Positions 30,623 through 39,317 are shown, counted from the first letter of the stretch. The stretch is 64,000 nucleotides of DNA from Rhizobium sp. Root1203 (GCF_001424945.1 NZ_LMCW01000012.1:574373-638372); one strand, 5' to 3'. The notes: generated from the letters alone by a model not told the origin. Program-made: numbers and translations.

Positions 30623-31057
30623 TCAGGTCTTCAGCTTGGCATTGCAAAGGCTGTAATAACCGCCGCCCTTCTGGATCCACTTCAGGCCGTTGAGCGTGTT
30701 GGCCTCCTTGTTCACATGATAGGAGTCGACGCAGGTGTGCATACGACCCTTGCCCGGTGTTTCCTTGGCATATTTCGGGGCGATTGCCGTCGGGAACGTC
30801 ACGCCCTTCGGCGCCGTCATCGTCGGCTTCACGGGTTCTTCATCGGTCGCCATGGAAACATCAGGCTCGGCCGTCGCGTCGGGACCGCACTGCGCCTTGC
30901 GGAAGTCGTTCCACTTGATGTCCTTGGCGGATCCGTCGGCCTGTGCCGACTTATACTTCGCGCTGCACTCCTTCATGGTAAGCGCCGAGGAGGGAGTGGC
31001 GAAGGCAAGCGCCCCGAGCAGGGAAACGGAAGCAAGAAGTGTCAAATGCTTGATCAT
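30623..31057 (-). CDS. Small secreted protein with two Cys/Trp motifs
   Basis: 144 residues. Signal peptide (KHLTLLASVSLLGALAFA). The first motif (ECSAKYKSAQADGSAKDIKW then NDFRKAQCG) pairs two Cys around an aromatic helix, resembling PsiF-type repeats. A charged/Pro linker follows, then a second motif MHTCVDSYHVNKEANTL, LKWIQKGGGYYSLCNAKLK with two more Cys. Such two-motif proteins recur in rhizobia and have no known function. Four Cys suggest two periplasmic disulfides. Start chosen at the ATG with GGAGGA 6 nt upstream. Own terminator. Confidence 0.75.
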   Translation of the reverse strand: MIKHLTLLASVSLLGALAFATPSSALTMKECSAKYKSAQADGSAKDIKWNDFRKAQCGPDATAEPDVSMATDEEPVKPTMTAPKGVTFPTAIAPKYAKETPGKGRMHTCVDSYHVNKEANTLNGLKWIQKGGGYYSLCNAKLKT

Positions 31058-31289
31058 GATCATTCCTCCAACGCCTCAGATAGGCTAACCGACTATCATT
31101 CCCGGTATTTTTCTTGTCAACGCGGCATTTTCGCAACCGATGCGATAAATTGTCGGGCGCACATCGACGTCTGCTCCGTCAGCCGCCGGGCAATCCGCGC
31201 CGCCGTCCGGATGCGTCCTTCCGTACCCTCTGCGTGAGTGGTACACTGGCGGCTGCTGGTTCTTCCCTGCATTTCCAATGGAGGATGAC

Positions 31290-32351
31290 ATGCGCCAACC
31301 CGACATGCAGAAAGTGGATGCCCTCGTCGGCCGGTTGATCGGCGACGTCGGCGCAGCCGTATCCGGCGCCCTGGTGGTGCTCGGCGACGATGTGGGACTT
31401 TTCAAGGCCATGGCCGACGGCATCCCGGTGACGTCGACGGAGCTTTCCAAGAAGACCGCGATCAAGGAGAGGTATCTGCGCGAATGGCTCTCCGCATTGG
31501 CGGCAGCCGACTATCTGACATACGACGAGAAGACGGACCGCTTCTGCCTGACGCCCGAACAGGCCATGGTCTTCGCCGAGGAAGGCAGCCCCGCCTTTTT
31601 CACCGGCGCCTTCCAGTTGGTACAGGCGATGTGGACCGACGAACCCAAGATCGCCGATGCCTTCCGCACCGGCAAGGGTGTCGGCTGGCACGAACACAGC
31701 AACTGCCTGTTCCGCGGTACTGAGCGCTTTTTCCGGACAGGCTACAACAACAGTCTGATCGCCGACTGGATTCCAGCGCTTCAGGGTGTCGAGGCACGCC
31801 TGAAGGCCGGCGCCAAGGTTGCCGACATCGGCTGCGGCCACGGCGCCTCGACCATTCTGATGGCAAAGGCCTATCCTGCTTCGACGTTCTTCGGCTTCGA
31901 CTACCATATGCCGTCGATCGAGCGGGCGAGAGCCGCCGCCAAGGAGGAAGGCGTTGCCGATCGCGTCACCTTCGAGCAGGCATCGGCGGCGAGCTTCCCG
32001 GCGGGGCGCTACGACCTCATCGCCATGTTCGACTGCCTGCATGACATGGGCGATCCTGTCGGCGCGGGAAAGCACGTGAAGGAATCGCTCTCTGACGACG
32101 GGACGTGGATGATCGTCGAACCCTTTGCGCATGATTGCCTGAAGGACAACCTCAACCCGGTCGGGCGCGTCTATTACGGTGCGTCGACGATGATCTGCAC
32201 GCCTGCTTCGATGTCTCAGGAGGTCGGACTGGCGCTCGGCGCGCAGGCCGGCGAGACGAAGCTGCGCAAGGTGGCGCTCGACGCCGGCTTCAAGCACTTC
32301 CACCGGGCGACGGAGACGCCGTTCAACATGGTCTTCGAGGTGCGCGCCTGA
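31290..32351 (+). CDS. Class I SAM-dependent methyltransferase with N-terminal winged helix
   Basis: 353 residues. The N-terminal dimerisation/winged-helix domain (about 1-100: TSTELSKKTAIKERYLREWL) precedes a Rossmann methyltransferase with motif I VADIGCGHGAS near residue 180, FFGFDYHMPSIERA, and the post-I motif DLIAMFDCLHDMGDP. Related to O-methyltransferase-like proteins annotated from rhizobia to vertebrate METTL-type proteins; substrate unknown. GGAGG lies 5 nt upstream of the chosen ATG. A similar two-domain methyltransferase lies at 44622-45644. Confidence 0.83.
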   Translation: MRQPDMQKVDALVGRLIGDVGAAVSGALVVLGDDVGLFKAMADGIPVTSTELSKKTAIKERYLREWLSALAAADYLTYDEKTDRFCLTPEQAMVFAEEGSPAFFTGAFQLVQAMWTDEPKIADAFRTGKGVGWHEHSNCLFRGTERFFRTGYNNSLIADWIPALQGVEARLKAGAKVADIGCGHGASTILMAKAYPASTFFGFDYHMPSIERARAAAKEEGVADRVTFEQASAASFPAGRYDLIAMFDCLHDMGDPVGAGKHVKESLSDDGTWMIVEPFAHDCLKDNLNPVGRVYYGASTMICTPASMSQEVGLALGAQAGETKLRKVALDAGFKHFHRATETPFNMVFEVRA

Positions 32352-32539
32352 CGGCGGGCCTCCCACGCGAGCCGGCCGCATGCGGCATTCACGCGACCGG
32401 ACAATGCGTCATCGAAATTAGCATAGATATATCAGCAACATAGATAAAATGCCGGAAAGCCCTATCAAGATCAGAACGCCGGATTCATCCACAGGCGCAG
32501 AAAAAATCGCGTCATTCAGACTTTTCTTTGCTTTGCCGC

Positions 32540-32567
32540 TTGCGGGATTCGGAAGGCCTGACTATAA
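32540..32567 (+). promoter_or_regulatory. Promoter of the truncated tRNA-Glu(UUC) locus
   Basis: TTGCGG (32540-32545), 16-nt spacer, CTATAA (32562-32567), about 20 nt ahead of the tRNA 5' end. This matches the alphaproteobacterial sigma-70 pattern (TTGAC / CTATAT). It shows the locus is probably still transcribed. Confidence 0.55.
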
Positions 32568-32586
32568 GGGCGCCACCACGAAGGAA

Positions 32587-32650
32587 GCGCCCTTCGTCTA
32601 TCGGTTAGGACACCAGATTTTCATTCTGGGGACTCCCCTAGGGCGTGCCA
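32587..32650 (+). pseudogene. tRNA-Glu(UUC) lacking the T arm (11-nt internal deletion)
   Basis: Matches tRNA-Glu over the acceptor (GCGCCCT/AGGGCGT), D arm and a perfect anticodon arm CCAGA-TTTTCAT-TCTGG with anticodon UUC, and ends in GCCA. But it is 64 nt including CCA, against 75 for the intact neighbour at 32723. The variable loop and the 5' half of the T arm are missing between CTGGG and GACTCCCC, so only CTCCCC of the T stem remains. A TTC loop is absent, so normal folding and EF-Tu/RNase P recognition should fail. Could also be an assembly or sequencing error in a strong hairpin. Confidence 0.75.
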
Positions 32651-32680
32651 CTTCTCTCTGTTTTCCATCCCATTCGACGC

Positions 32681-32708
32681 TTGCAGAAGACGCCAGTCTT
32701 TCCTATTT
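32681..32708 (+). promoter_or_regulatory. Promoter of tRNA-Glu(CUC)
   Basis: TTGCAG (32681-32686), 16-nt spacer, CTATTT (32703-32708), 14 nt ahead of the mature tRNA. Same architecture as the promoter of the upstream defective copy, so the two tRNA loci appear to be separate transcription units. Confidence 0.5.
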
Positions 32709-32722
32709 TCAGTGGGTACGGA

Positions 32723-32797
32723 GCGCCCTTCGTCTATCGGTAAGGACGACAGATTCTCATTCTGTAAAGAGGGGTTCAACTCCCCTAGGGCGTGCCA
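32723..32797 (+). tRNA. tRNA-Glu (anticodon CUC)
   Basis: 75 nt with encoded CCA. Acceptor GCGCCCT/AGGGCGT; anticodon arm ACAGA-TTCTCAT-TCTGT with CUC; T arm GAGGGGTTCAACTCCCCT. Reads only GAG by Watson-Crick pairing, so the cell needs a working UUC-anticodon tRNA-Glu elsewhere for GAA. Confidence 0.93.
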
Positions 32798-32831
32798 ATT
32801 TCATTTGCGCCTCGCTTCAAACATATGTGCC

Positions 32832-33404
32832 TCACGAGAATGGTACGCGCGGGTCCTGCACCAGGTAGAATTCGGGAACCGGCGTGACGTCGGTGATGAA
32901 GAAGCCAAACTCCGTTTTGTCCTGGGGATCCGTGTGGCCGTTTTCGAAGCGTAGCCGATCGAAGCTCTCGAAGTGGCTTTCGAAACGGGCAAAACGGTCG
33001 GAGGAGATGAAGTCCGGATTGGGGTTGGTCTGGCCAAACGACAGACCGTCATTGAAGTCGCTCGGTTTGCCACTGATCTCCTGAAGTTCGAATTCGAACG
33101 CGATCCAGGCCAGTCCGCTCTTGTTCACGGCGACGACACGCAGGTGGAAGGCACCGCCAGTCGACCTGTGAAGCTGAGCTGCGGTCCTGATCACCAGCGT
33201 GACCGGGGCCGCCGCGTCGAGTTCCTCGTCGATTTCGATCGGATCGGATTTCGTACCCGATCCTGTCACGGACAGGATGCGAAAGCCGCCAAGCTCATCG
33301 GAGAAGGAATATTCGCCGGCATACCAGCGCCCGTCGTCAGCCGGTCCGGCACTGATGAGTGACAGTGAGAGCAACGCAGCCAGAATTCGCAAATGACGGG
33401 TCAT
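32832..33404 (-). CDS. Secreted protein of unknown function
   Basis: 190 residues. N-terminal signal peptide (RHLRILAALLSLSLISAGPA). The rest is beta-rich and acidic: WYAGEYSFSDELGGFRIL, TGSGTKSDPIEIDEELD, PVTLVIRTAAQLH, AWIAFEFELQEISGKPSDFN, ending YLVQDPRVPFS. No recognised motif, no cysteines. The good reading frame, signal peptide and codon use support it as real. Single gene between tRNA-Glu and the aldolase gene; no partner. Confidence 0.65.
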   Translation of the reverse strand: MTRHLRILAALLSLSLISAGPADDGRWYAGEYSFSDELGGFRILSVTGSGTKSDPIEIDEELDAAAPVTLVIRTAAQLHRSTGGAFHLRVVAVNKSGLAWIAFEFELQEISGKPSDFNDGLSFGQTNPNPDFISSDRFARFESHFESFDRLRFENGHTDPQDKTEFGFFITDVTPVPEFYLVQDPRVPFS

Positions 33405-33533
33405 CGATCTGGTTCCTCGGGGACGTCTCGACCTCGGGCGACATTCGCAGGATGCGTAGCTGACGACGCGCCTGCAGCTACATGTATGTGCTCCCAGTTC
33501 TCTTCCGACGCGTTCGGGACCGCCAATCGCGGC

Positions 33534-34331
33534 CTAGTCCCGATACTGCGGTTCCTCGGCGTCGAGCGTACGTTTGATCGCAGCCAGATGGAGCCTGGCG
33601 GATTCCGGATCGCCCTCCCGCATCTGCCGATAGGCGGCTTCCGCGATGGCCGGGTCGACCGGGAGCACCTCCCGGCCGGTCGATAGCGCCAGGGTCTGCA
33701 CCTGGCAGGCGCGCTCCAGAAAGTAGAGATCGTCCCATGCCTCGGCGATATTGGGCGCAAGCACCATGACGCCATGGTGTTTCATGAACACGACATCGGC
33801 ATCGCCGACCGCAGCTGCAATCCGGTCGCCTTCGCGCTCGTCCAGTGCCAAGCCGTTGTAATTCTTGTCAAAGGCAGTGCGCCCGTAAAACTTCAGCGCG
33901 GTCTGCCCGGCAAAAATGAGCGGGTCGCCTTCGGTCATCGACAGGGCCGTCGCATAGGGCATATGGGTGTGAAACGCCACCTTGGCACGCGGCAGCCGCT
34001 TGTGGATACGCGCATGGATATAGAAAGCGGTCGCTTCAGGCTGGCCTTCGCCCGAAACCACATTGCCGTGGAAATCACAGACCAGCAGTTTCGAGGCGGT
34101 TAATTCGCGGAACGCGGATCCGTACGGATTGACGATGAACAGGTCGTCGTATCCCGGGACGACCGCGGAGAAATGATTGCAGATGCCCTCCTCCAGGCCG
34201 TATCTGGCCGCCATTCTGAAGCAGGCGGCAAGATCGACCCTCGCCTGCCAGACGACGTCACTGTCGAGATCAGGCTGGTTGGCACCTGGGATATTCGGGG
34301 CGACGGATGGAATGTCGAGAGCGTGGGCCAT
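33534..34331 (-). CDS. Class II aldolase/adducin family protein
   Basis: 265 residues, zinc-dependent fuculose-phosphate aldolase fold. Features: GLEEGICNHFSAVVPGYDDLF, the His pair FHTHMPYATALSM that binds zinc, and the third His in VVFMKHHGVMVLAP. The family covers aldolases, epimerases and decarboxylases, so the substrate is open; many members of this kind in catabolic operons act on small hydroxy-acids. It starts 3 nt after the M20 hydrolase stop, so it is the last gene of a dpaL-M20-aldolase transcript. Confidence 0.87.
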   Translation of the reverse strand: MAHALDIPSVAPNIPGANQPDLDSDVVWQARVDLAACFRMAARYGLEEGICNHFSAVVPGYDDLFIVNPYGSAFRELTASKLLVCDFHGNVVSGEGQPEATAFYIHARIHKRLPRAKVAFHTHMPYATALSMTEGDPLIFAGQTALKFYGRTAFDKNYNGLALDEREGDRIAAAVGDADVVFMKHHGVMVLAPNIAEAWDDLYFLERACQVQTLALSTGREVLPVDPAIAEAAYRQMREGDPESARLHLAAIKRTLDAEEPQYRD

Positions 34332-34334
34332 AGT

Positions 34335-35513
34335 CTATTCCGATGGGATCGTTGGGTCAGAGTTTTGCGGCAGGCGACGGCGGACGATTGCCGCATGGTA
34401 GCGGGCTCCATGCAGAAGGCCAGCGTCGTCGAAATCAAAATTCGGATTGTGCAGCGGCGCGGAACCTTCGCCATTACCCATAAAGACGAAGCAACCCGGG
34501 ACCTTCGCCAGAAAACGGGCAAAGTCCTCCGATGCGGTCATGGGCTCGCGTGCGATCTTCGCATTGGTCTCGGGCAGCACCGAGAGCGCAGCGGCAAACG
34601 CCTCGTCGACCAGTGCGGCATCGTTCAACAGCGGCACGAATTCTCGTGTGTAATCCACCTGCACCGCGACATTGTAGGCAAGGGCCGTTCCCTGTGCGAT
34701 CGTGCGCATCTGCCTTTCGATCTCGGCGCTGACCTCCGGCCGGAAGCTCCTGGCGTCGCCAAGAATGCGCGCGAGCCCCGGCAGCGCGTTGCGCGTACCG
34801 TCGGTGACGAGTTCGGTGACCGACACCACAGCAACGTCGGCAGGACTCAGCCGGCGTGAAACGATGGTCTGGAGGTTTGTGACCAGCGCGCAGGCGGCGA
34901 CCAGCACCTCGTTGCCCGCATGCGGGCGGGCGGCGTGCCCGCCGATACCCGTGAGCACGATCTCGAAATTGTCTTCCGCGGCCATGACAGGTCCGGCGCG
35001 CGTTTCGAAATGGCCGACCGGCAAACCCGGCATGGTGTGCAGGCCGTAGATCTCCTCGAACGGAAAGCGCTCCATCAGGCCGTCGTCCAGCATCGCCATC
35101 GCCCCCTTGCCCCATTCCTCGGCCGGCTGAAACAGAAATCGGACGGTCCCGTCGAAGCCACCCTGCTCTGCCAGGAGCTTTGCGGCACCCAGCAGCATTG
35201 CCGTATGGCCATCGTGGCCGCAGGCGTGCATCGTGCCGGGCGTCTGCGAACGATAGGCCCGTTGTCCCTGCTCGGTGATACGCAGCGCATCCATGTCGGC
35301 GCGCAAGGCGATGGAGCGATTGCCGGAACCGCGCGAGAGCGTTCCGACGACCCCGGTGCCGCCGACACCCTCGGCCACCTGCAGCCCGAATTCCCGCAGC
35401 TTGGCTGCAACGAAGGCCGAGGTGCGCTTCTCCTCGAAGCCGAATTCCGGATGGGCATGGAGATCGTGCCTCCAGGCCGTCATCTCTGCGTGCAACGCTT
35501 GCAAATCGGTCAT
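34335..35513 (-). CDS. M20 family amidohydrolase (aminoacylase/hippurate hydrolase-like)
   Basis: 392 residues. Zinc-peptidase M20D features: WRHDLHAHPEFGFEEKRTS near residue 14, RADMDALRI, the metal site MHACGHDGHTAMLLGAAKLL, and FLFQPAEEWGKGAMAMLDDG with the catalytic Glu pair. The lid domain follows, then GSAPLHNPNFDFDD with the last His ligand. It would cleave an N-acyl amino acid. Sits between dpaL and the aldolase; the E. coli ygeX (dpaL) region likewise has an M20 hydrolase (ygeY) next to it. Confidence 0.9.
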   Translation of the reverse strand: MTDLQALHAEMTAWRHDLHAHPEFGFEEKRTSAFVAAKLREFGLQVAEGVGGTGVVGTLSRGSGNRSIALRADMDALRITEQGQRAYRSQTPGTMHACGHDGHTAMLLGAAKLLAEQGGFDGTVRFLFQPAEEWGKGAMAMLDDGLMERFPFEEIYGLHTMPGLPVGHFETRAGPVMAAEDNFEIVLTGIGGHAARPHAGNEVLVAACALVTNLQTIVSRRLSPADVAVVSVTELVTDGTRNALPGLARILGDARSFRPEVSAEIERQMRTIAQGTALAYNVAVQVDYTREFVPLLNDAALVDEAFAAALSVLPETNAKIAREPMTASEDFARFLAKVPGCFVFMGNGEGSAPLHNPNFDFDDAGLLHGARYHAAIVRRRLPQNSDPTIPSE

Positions 35514-35618
35514 CTCGGCTCCTTCACGCTGGCACGGTCAGTGCGACGACAGCATCAAGCAGACTGCCTGCGCCTGCGACAAGACAGGCCTCGCCTGCCG
35601 GTCGGTGAAAACTTTCGA

Positions 35619-36824
35619 TCATGTGGGGGCCCCCGATCGGACAGCAACATCGGCCGGCTCCATTCCAACCAGTTCGGCGTAACGCTTCGGATCGGTGGCA
35701 CCTTCGGTGTTGATGACGAAAACACGGGATTGGCCGTTCAAACCGAGGGCCTCGCTTGCCGCCGGATCGTCAAGAGCGCGGACCAGGCCGGCCAGGCCGG
35801 CGCCGCCGCTTTCACCGGCGACAACAGGCGGATCGCCGGCGGACGGACGCGCCAGCCGGTTCATGGCTACAATCGCATCGTCTTCCTCCACCGTCATAAA
35901 GGCATCCGCCACGCGGGACAGAATACGCCAGGCAACGGGCGACGGATCGTAGCATTCCAGCATGGCCATCACAGTCGGTGCGCCATGCTTGATCTTCGCC
36001 GGCCGGCCGGTTCTGGCCGCTTCGAACATGCAGGCGGCGCGTGCGGGATCGACCACGGCAAAGATCGGGCGCGCCTCACCGAAAACCTCGGCGAGGTGGG
36101 CAGCGACGGCTGCGGCAATGCCGCCGACACCGCACTGCACGAAGACGTGCGTCGGCGGGACCCGCATCTGGCGCAGCGCCTCCCGCACCAACACGGTATA
36201 GCCCTGCATCACCAACCCGGGGATCCGCTCGTAACCGGGCCATGAGGTGTCCGACACAATCGTCCAGCCGTACTCAGCGGCGACGCGCGCGGCCTCTGCG
36301 ACCGAATCGTCGTAGTTGCCGTCGACGCGAACGATCTCCGCCCCGAACCGCGCAATGGCAGCCACACGTTCGTCGCTGACGCCGGCATGCACTGAAATCA
36401 CCGACCGGGCTCCGACAAGCTTTGCCCCCTGGGCCACCGAGCGGCCGTGGTTGCCATCCGTCGCGCAGGCGAAAGTCATGGTTGCGGCGACCGCCCGGAC
36501 TTCGGGCGAATGCAACTCGGCGACGTTCACAATACGCCCGAGGCGCCGTTCGGCCTCTTCGAGCAGTAATCGGACGACAGCGTACGATCCACCAAGCGCC
36601 TTGAAGCTGCCGAGGCCGAGGCGATGCCCCTCGTCCTTCACATGGATGGATCCGACCCCGAGTTCACGAGACAAAGCCGGCAAGGCGTGGAGCGGCGTTT
36701 CCGCGTGATGCTCGCGATGCTGCAGATAGCGCTCGGCGTTTTCGGCGGCGGCCAGGCCGAGCATTTCGGCATCTGAAGTCAACAATGGCGTATTGTAGTC
36801 GATGTGGATGTTTTTCAAAAACAT
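35619..36824 (-). CDS. dpaL: Diaminopropionate ammonia-lyase
   Basis: PLP enzyme that turns 2,3-diaminopropionate into pyruvate and two ammonia. 401 residues from the ATG at 36824 with AGGGAG 8 nt upstream; the frame opens further to 36881 without support. Fold type II: GLGSFKALGGSYA carries the PLP lysine, ACATDGNHGRSVAQGA binds cofactor, QCGVGGIAAAVAAH is the glycine-rich phosphate loop, and GESGGAGLAGLV closes the fold. YFKN-type N terminus (LKNIHIDYNTPLLTS) fits DpaL rather than threonine dehydratase. First gene of a three-gene transcript divergent from an Lrp-type regulator. Confidence 0.88.
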   Translation of the reverse strand: MFLKNIHIDYNTPLLTSDAEMLGLAAAENAERYLQHREHHAETPLHALPALSRELGVGSIHVKDEGHRLGLGSFKALGGSYAVVRLLLEEAERRLGRIVNVAELHSPEVRAVAATMTFACATDGNHGRSVAQGAKLVGARSVISVHAGVSDERVAAIARFGAEIVRVDGNYDDSVAEAARVAAEYGWTIVSDTSWPGYERIPGLVMQGYTVLVREALRQMRVPPTHVFVQCGVGGIAAAVAAHLAEVFGEARPIFAVVDPARAACMFEAARTGRPAKIKHGAPTVMAMLECYDPSPVAWRILSRVADAFMTVEEDDAIVAMNRLARPSAGDPPVVAGESGGAGLAGLVRALDDPAASEALGLNGQSRVFVINTEGATDPKRYAELVGMEPADVAVRSGAPT

Positions 36825-36922
36825 GTCGATCGCTCCCTTGTGCAAGAATATAGTGCAAGGGAGGCGAAAGATGCGCTGCATTTACGCCGATCATTTGCAA
36901 GTTTGTATCGTGGAGCGCGCCG

Positions 36923-37396
36923 ATGCCAACCGACCAAGCGGCCCTGGACGCCTTCGACATCGCCATCCTGCGGATTCTGCAGCAGGATAATACGACGCCC
37001 CAGCGAAGGATCGGCGAAGCCATCAATCTGTCTGCTCCGGCGGTCCAGAGGCGGATCAAGCGCATGGAGCAAAACGGCGTCATCAGGCAGAATACGGCCC
37101 TGCTCGATCCAGCCCAGGTCGGCCAGCCGATCACCATCTTCGTGGAGGTGGAAGTCGAAAGCGAGAAAGCGGAGCTGATCGATGCGCTGAAGCAAAGCTT
37201 CGCCGCCGCTCGTGAGGTCCAGCAGTGCTACTATGTAACCGGCGGGGCGGATTTCGTGCTGGTGGTACTGGTGCCTGATATGGCGCACTACGAGCGGCTG
37301 ACGCGGCGGCTCTTTTTCGATAGCGGCAACGTCCGGAAATTTCGGACTTTCGTCGCAATGGACAACGTCAAGTCGACGCTCTCCGTGCCACTCTGA
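36923..37396 (+). CDS. Lrp/AsnC family transcriptional regulator
   Basis: 157 residues. N-terminal winged HTH (DAFDIAILRILQQDN then LSAPAVQRRIKRMEQNG) and a C-terminal RAM ligand domain (TIFVEVEVESEKAELID, CYYVTGGADFVLVV). Divergent from dpaL across 98 nt, so it is the likely local regulator of the diaminopropionate module, with an amino acid (possibly diaminopropionate) as ligand. That role is inference from position. Confidence 0.9.
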   Translation: MPTDQAALDAFDIAILRILQQDNTTPQRRIGEAINLSAPAVQRRIKRMEQNGVIRQNTALLDPAQVGQPITIFVEVEVESEKAELIDALKQSFAAAREVQQCYYVTGGADFVLVVLVPDMAHYERLTRRLFFDSGNVRKFRTFVAMDNVKSTLSVPL

Positions 37397-37418
37397 CGCT
37401 TCGCCGGGATCTAGGCGC

Positions 37419-39221
37419 TCATCGCGCCGGGGCTCCGTCGAGCACCCGCAGCTGGATGCGTCGCGAACCCTGATAGTGTTCCGCCCCCAACGAGCCGGCA
37501 ACATGCATGCTGGCACCGCGCGAGTTCAGAAACAGGTTGCCGAGCTGGGTATCGGCGTCGCGGAAGGCAATTCCGTCAAGGCGGGCGCCGTCCATAGCTT
37601 CGAGCGTCACCTTCACATGCTTTTCCCCGACTATGCGGGCATCGCGCACGCGGTGCGCGGGGATCGCAAAGATCGGCTGCGCGTGACCCGATCCATAGGG
37701 ACCGGCCGTCTCCAGCCGGTCGATCAGGTCGACCGTCGCACCGCTGGCGCCGATCGCGCCATCGATCTTCAGCGTCTCGTTGGCGACGAGGCTCGCCACG
37801 GTCTTTTCGGCACGCTCCGAAAAGAAGCTGCGAAGGCGGCCGAGCTTTTCGCGCTCGACCGTTAATCCCGCCGCCATCGCGTGGCCGCCGCCCTTGACGA
37901 GCAGGCCTTCGTCGACGGCTGCGCGGACCATCTTGCCCATGTCGAAACCATTGATCGAGCGTCCCGAGCCGGTGCCCCTGCCCGACGGATCGAAGGCGAT
38001 CGCAAAGGCCGGGCGCTTGAACTTTTCCTTGAGGCGCGCGGCAATCAGCCCGACGATGCCCGGATGCCATTTCTCATGCGCCGTGACGATCACCGAAGCG
38101 CCCTCGCCGTCGCCGTATTCAGCCAGCGCCTCCGCCTCGGCCTCCTGCAGCATCGCAGCTTCCATGACCTGGCGGTCGCGATTGAGTTCGTCGAGCTTCT
38201 GGGCGATCACCTCCGCTTCCCCGGCGTCGTCCAGCGTCAGCAGCCGGCTGCCCAGCGCAGCATCGCCGATGCGGCCGCCGGCATTGATGCGCGGGCCGAT
38301 CAGGAAGCCGAAATGATAGGGCGTCACCGGCCCGGCAAGCCCGGCCTTGCGAAACAGCGCCGCAAGCCCCGCATTTCCCTGATGGCGGGCGGCGATCAGG
38401 CCTTTCACCACATAGGCGCGGTTCAGACCCTTCAAGGGCACGACGTCGCAGACGGTCGCCAGCGCCACGATATCCAGCCACTGGAGCAGATCGATGGAAC
38501 GCGCTCGCGGATCGCCGGCCTCGCGCAACAGGCGCAAGGTGGCCACGAGGACGAGGAACACGACGCCTGCCGCGCAGAGATGCCCCTGCCCGGAGAGATC
38601 GTCCTCCCGGTTCGGATTGACCAGCGCGTGGCAGGGCGGAAGGTCATGTGTCACCTGGTGGTGATCCACGACCACGACGTCGACCTGGCGCCTGGCGGCC
38701 GCCGCCAGCGCATCGTGGCTCGTGGAACCGCAATCGACGGTCACGATGAGCCGGGCGCCGTTGTCGATCAGCTGATCGATCGCGGCGGCGTTCGGCCCGT
38801 AGCCTTCGAAGATGCGGTCGGGAATATAGATCGCGGCCTTGACGCCGAAATGCGTCAGGAAGCGGTAGACCAGTGCCGAGGAAGAGGCGCCGTCGACATC
38901 GTAGTCGCCGAAGATCGCGACCTGCTGCCGGCCGCGGATCGCCTCGACAAGCCGCTTTGCGGCTTTTTCGCAATCGGTCATCGTGTAGGGATCGGGCATG
39001 AGGTTGCGCAGCGTCGGATCGAGAAACTCGACGGCCTCGTCAACCGTGACACCACGTCCGGCCAGGACGCGCGCAATCAGGTCCGGCATACCGTGCATCT
39101 GCGACATCGCCAGCGCGCGGTTTTGGCCGGCCTGGTCCAGGCGCGATATCCAACGATTGTCCAGAACGGATTTCTCGACGCCGAGAAACGCTCGCTGTAC
39201 CGGATCGGCGGGTATTTCCAC
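37419..39221 (-). CDS. recJ: Single-stranded-DNA-specific exonuclease RecJ
   Basis: 5'-3' ssDNA exonuclease of RecFOR recombination and mismatch repair. 600 residues. DHH phosphoesterase: FGDYDVDGASSSALV near residue 105, VDVVVVDHHQVTHDLP; DHHA1 domain with VTAHEKWHPGIVGLIAARL and VKGGGHAMAAGLTV; C-terminal OB region (PYGSGHAQPIFAI). Starts at GTG with GAGG 6 nt upstream. Convergent with the Lrp gene (22-nt gap). Separated from hom by only 134 nt. Confidence 0.95.
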   Translation of the reverse strand: MEIPADPVQRAFLGVEKSVLDNRWISRLDQAGQNRALAMSQMHGMPDLIARVLAGRGVTVDEAVEFLDPTLRNLMPDPYTMTDCEKAAKRLVEAIRGRQQVAIFGDYDVDGASSSALVYRFLTHFGVKAAIYIPDRIFEGYGPNAAAIDQLIDNGARLIVTVDCGSTSHDALAAAARRQVDVVVVDHHQVTHDLPPCHALVNPNREDDLSGQGHLCAAGVVFLVLVATLRLLREAGDPRARSIDLLQWLDIVALATVCDVVPLKGLNRAYVVKGLIAARHQGNAGLAALFRKAGLAGPVTPYHFGFLIGPRINAGGRIGDAALGSRLLTLDDAGEAEVIAQKLDELNRDRQVMEAAMLQEAEAEALAEYGDGEGASVIVTAHEKWHPGIVGLIAARLKEKFKRPAFAIAFDPSGRGTGSGRSINGFDMGKMVRAAVDEGLLVKGGGHAMAAGLTVEREKLGRLRSFFSERAEKTVASLVANETLKIDGAIGASGATVDLIDRLETAGPYGSGHAQPIFAIPAHRVRDARIVGEKHVKVTLEAMDGARLDGIAFRDADTQLGNLFLNSRGASMHVAGSLGAEHYQGSRRIQLRVLDGAPAR

Positions 39222-39317
39222 TCTGTCGCCTCTTTGCCTCGTCTGATGTCACCGCCCCGGGACCGAGGCGACATCGGCACATCTAGGCTGCTTCCTGCGA
39301 CGTGGCAACGCCTGCTC

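Noticed and set aside
32566..32594. Inverted repeat AAGGGCGC/GCGCCCTT at the 5' end of the truncated tRNA as a riboswitch or attenuator
   Set aside because: The right arm is simply the tRNA acceptor strand; pairing with the leader is possible, but there is no further structure or expression platform.
32449..32868. 139-codon frame across both tRNA-Glu loci
   Set aside because: It contains two tRNA sequences and their promoters; no RBS and no family resemblance.
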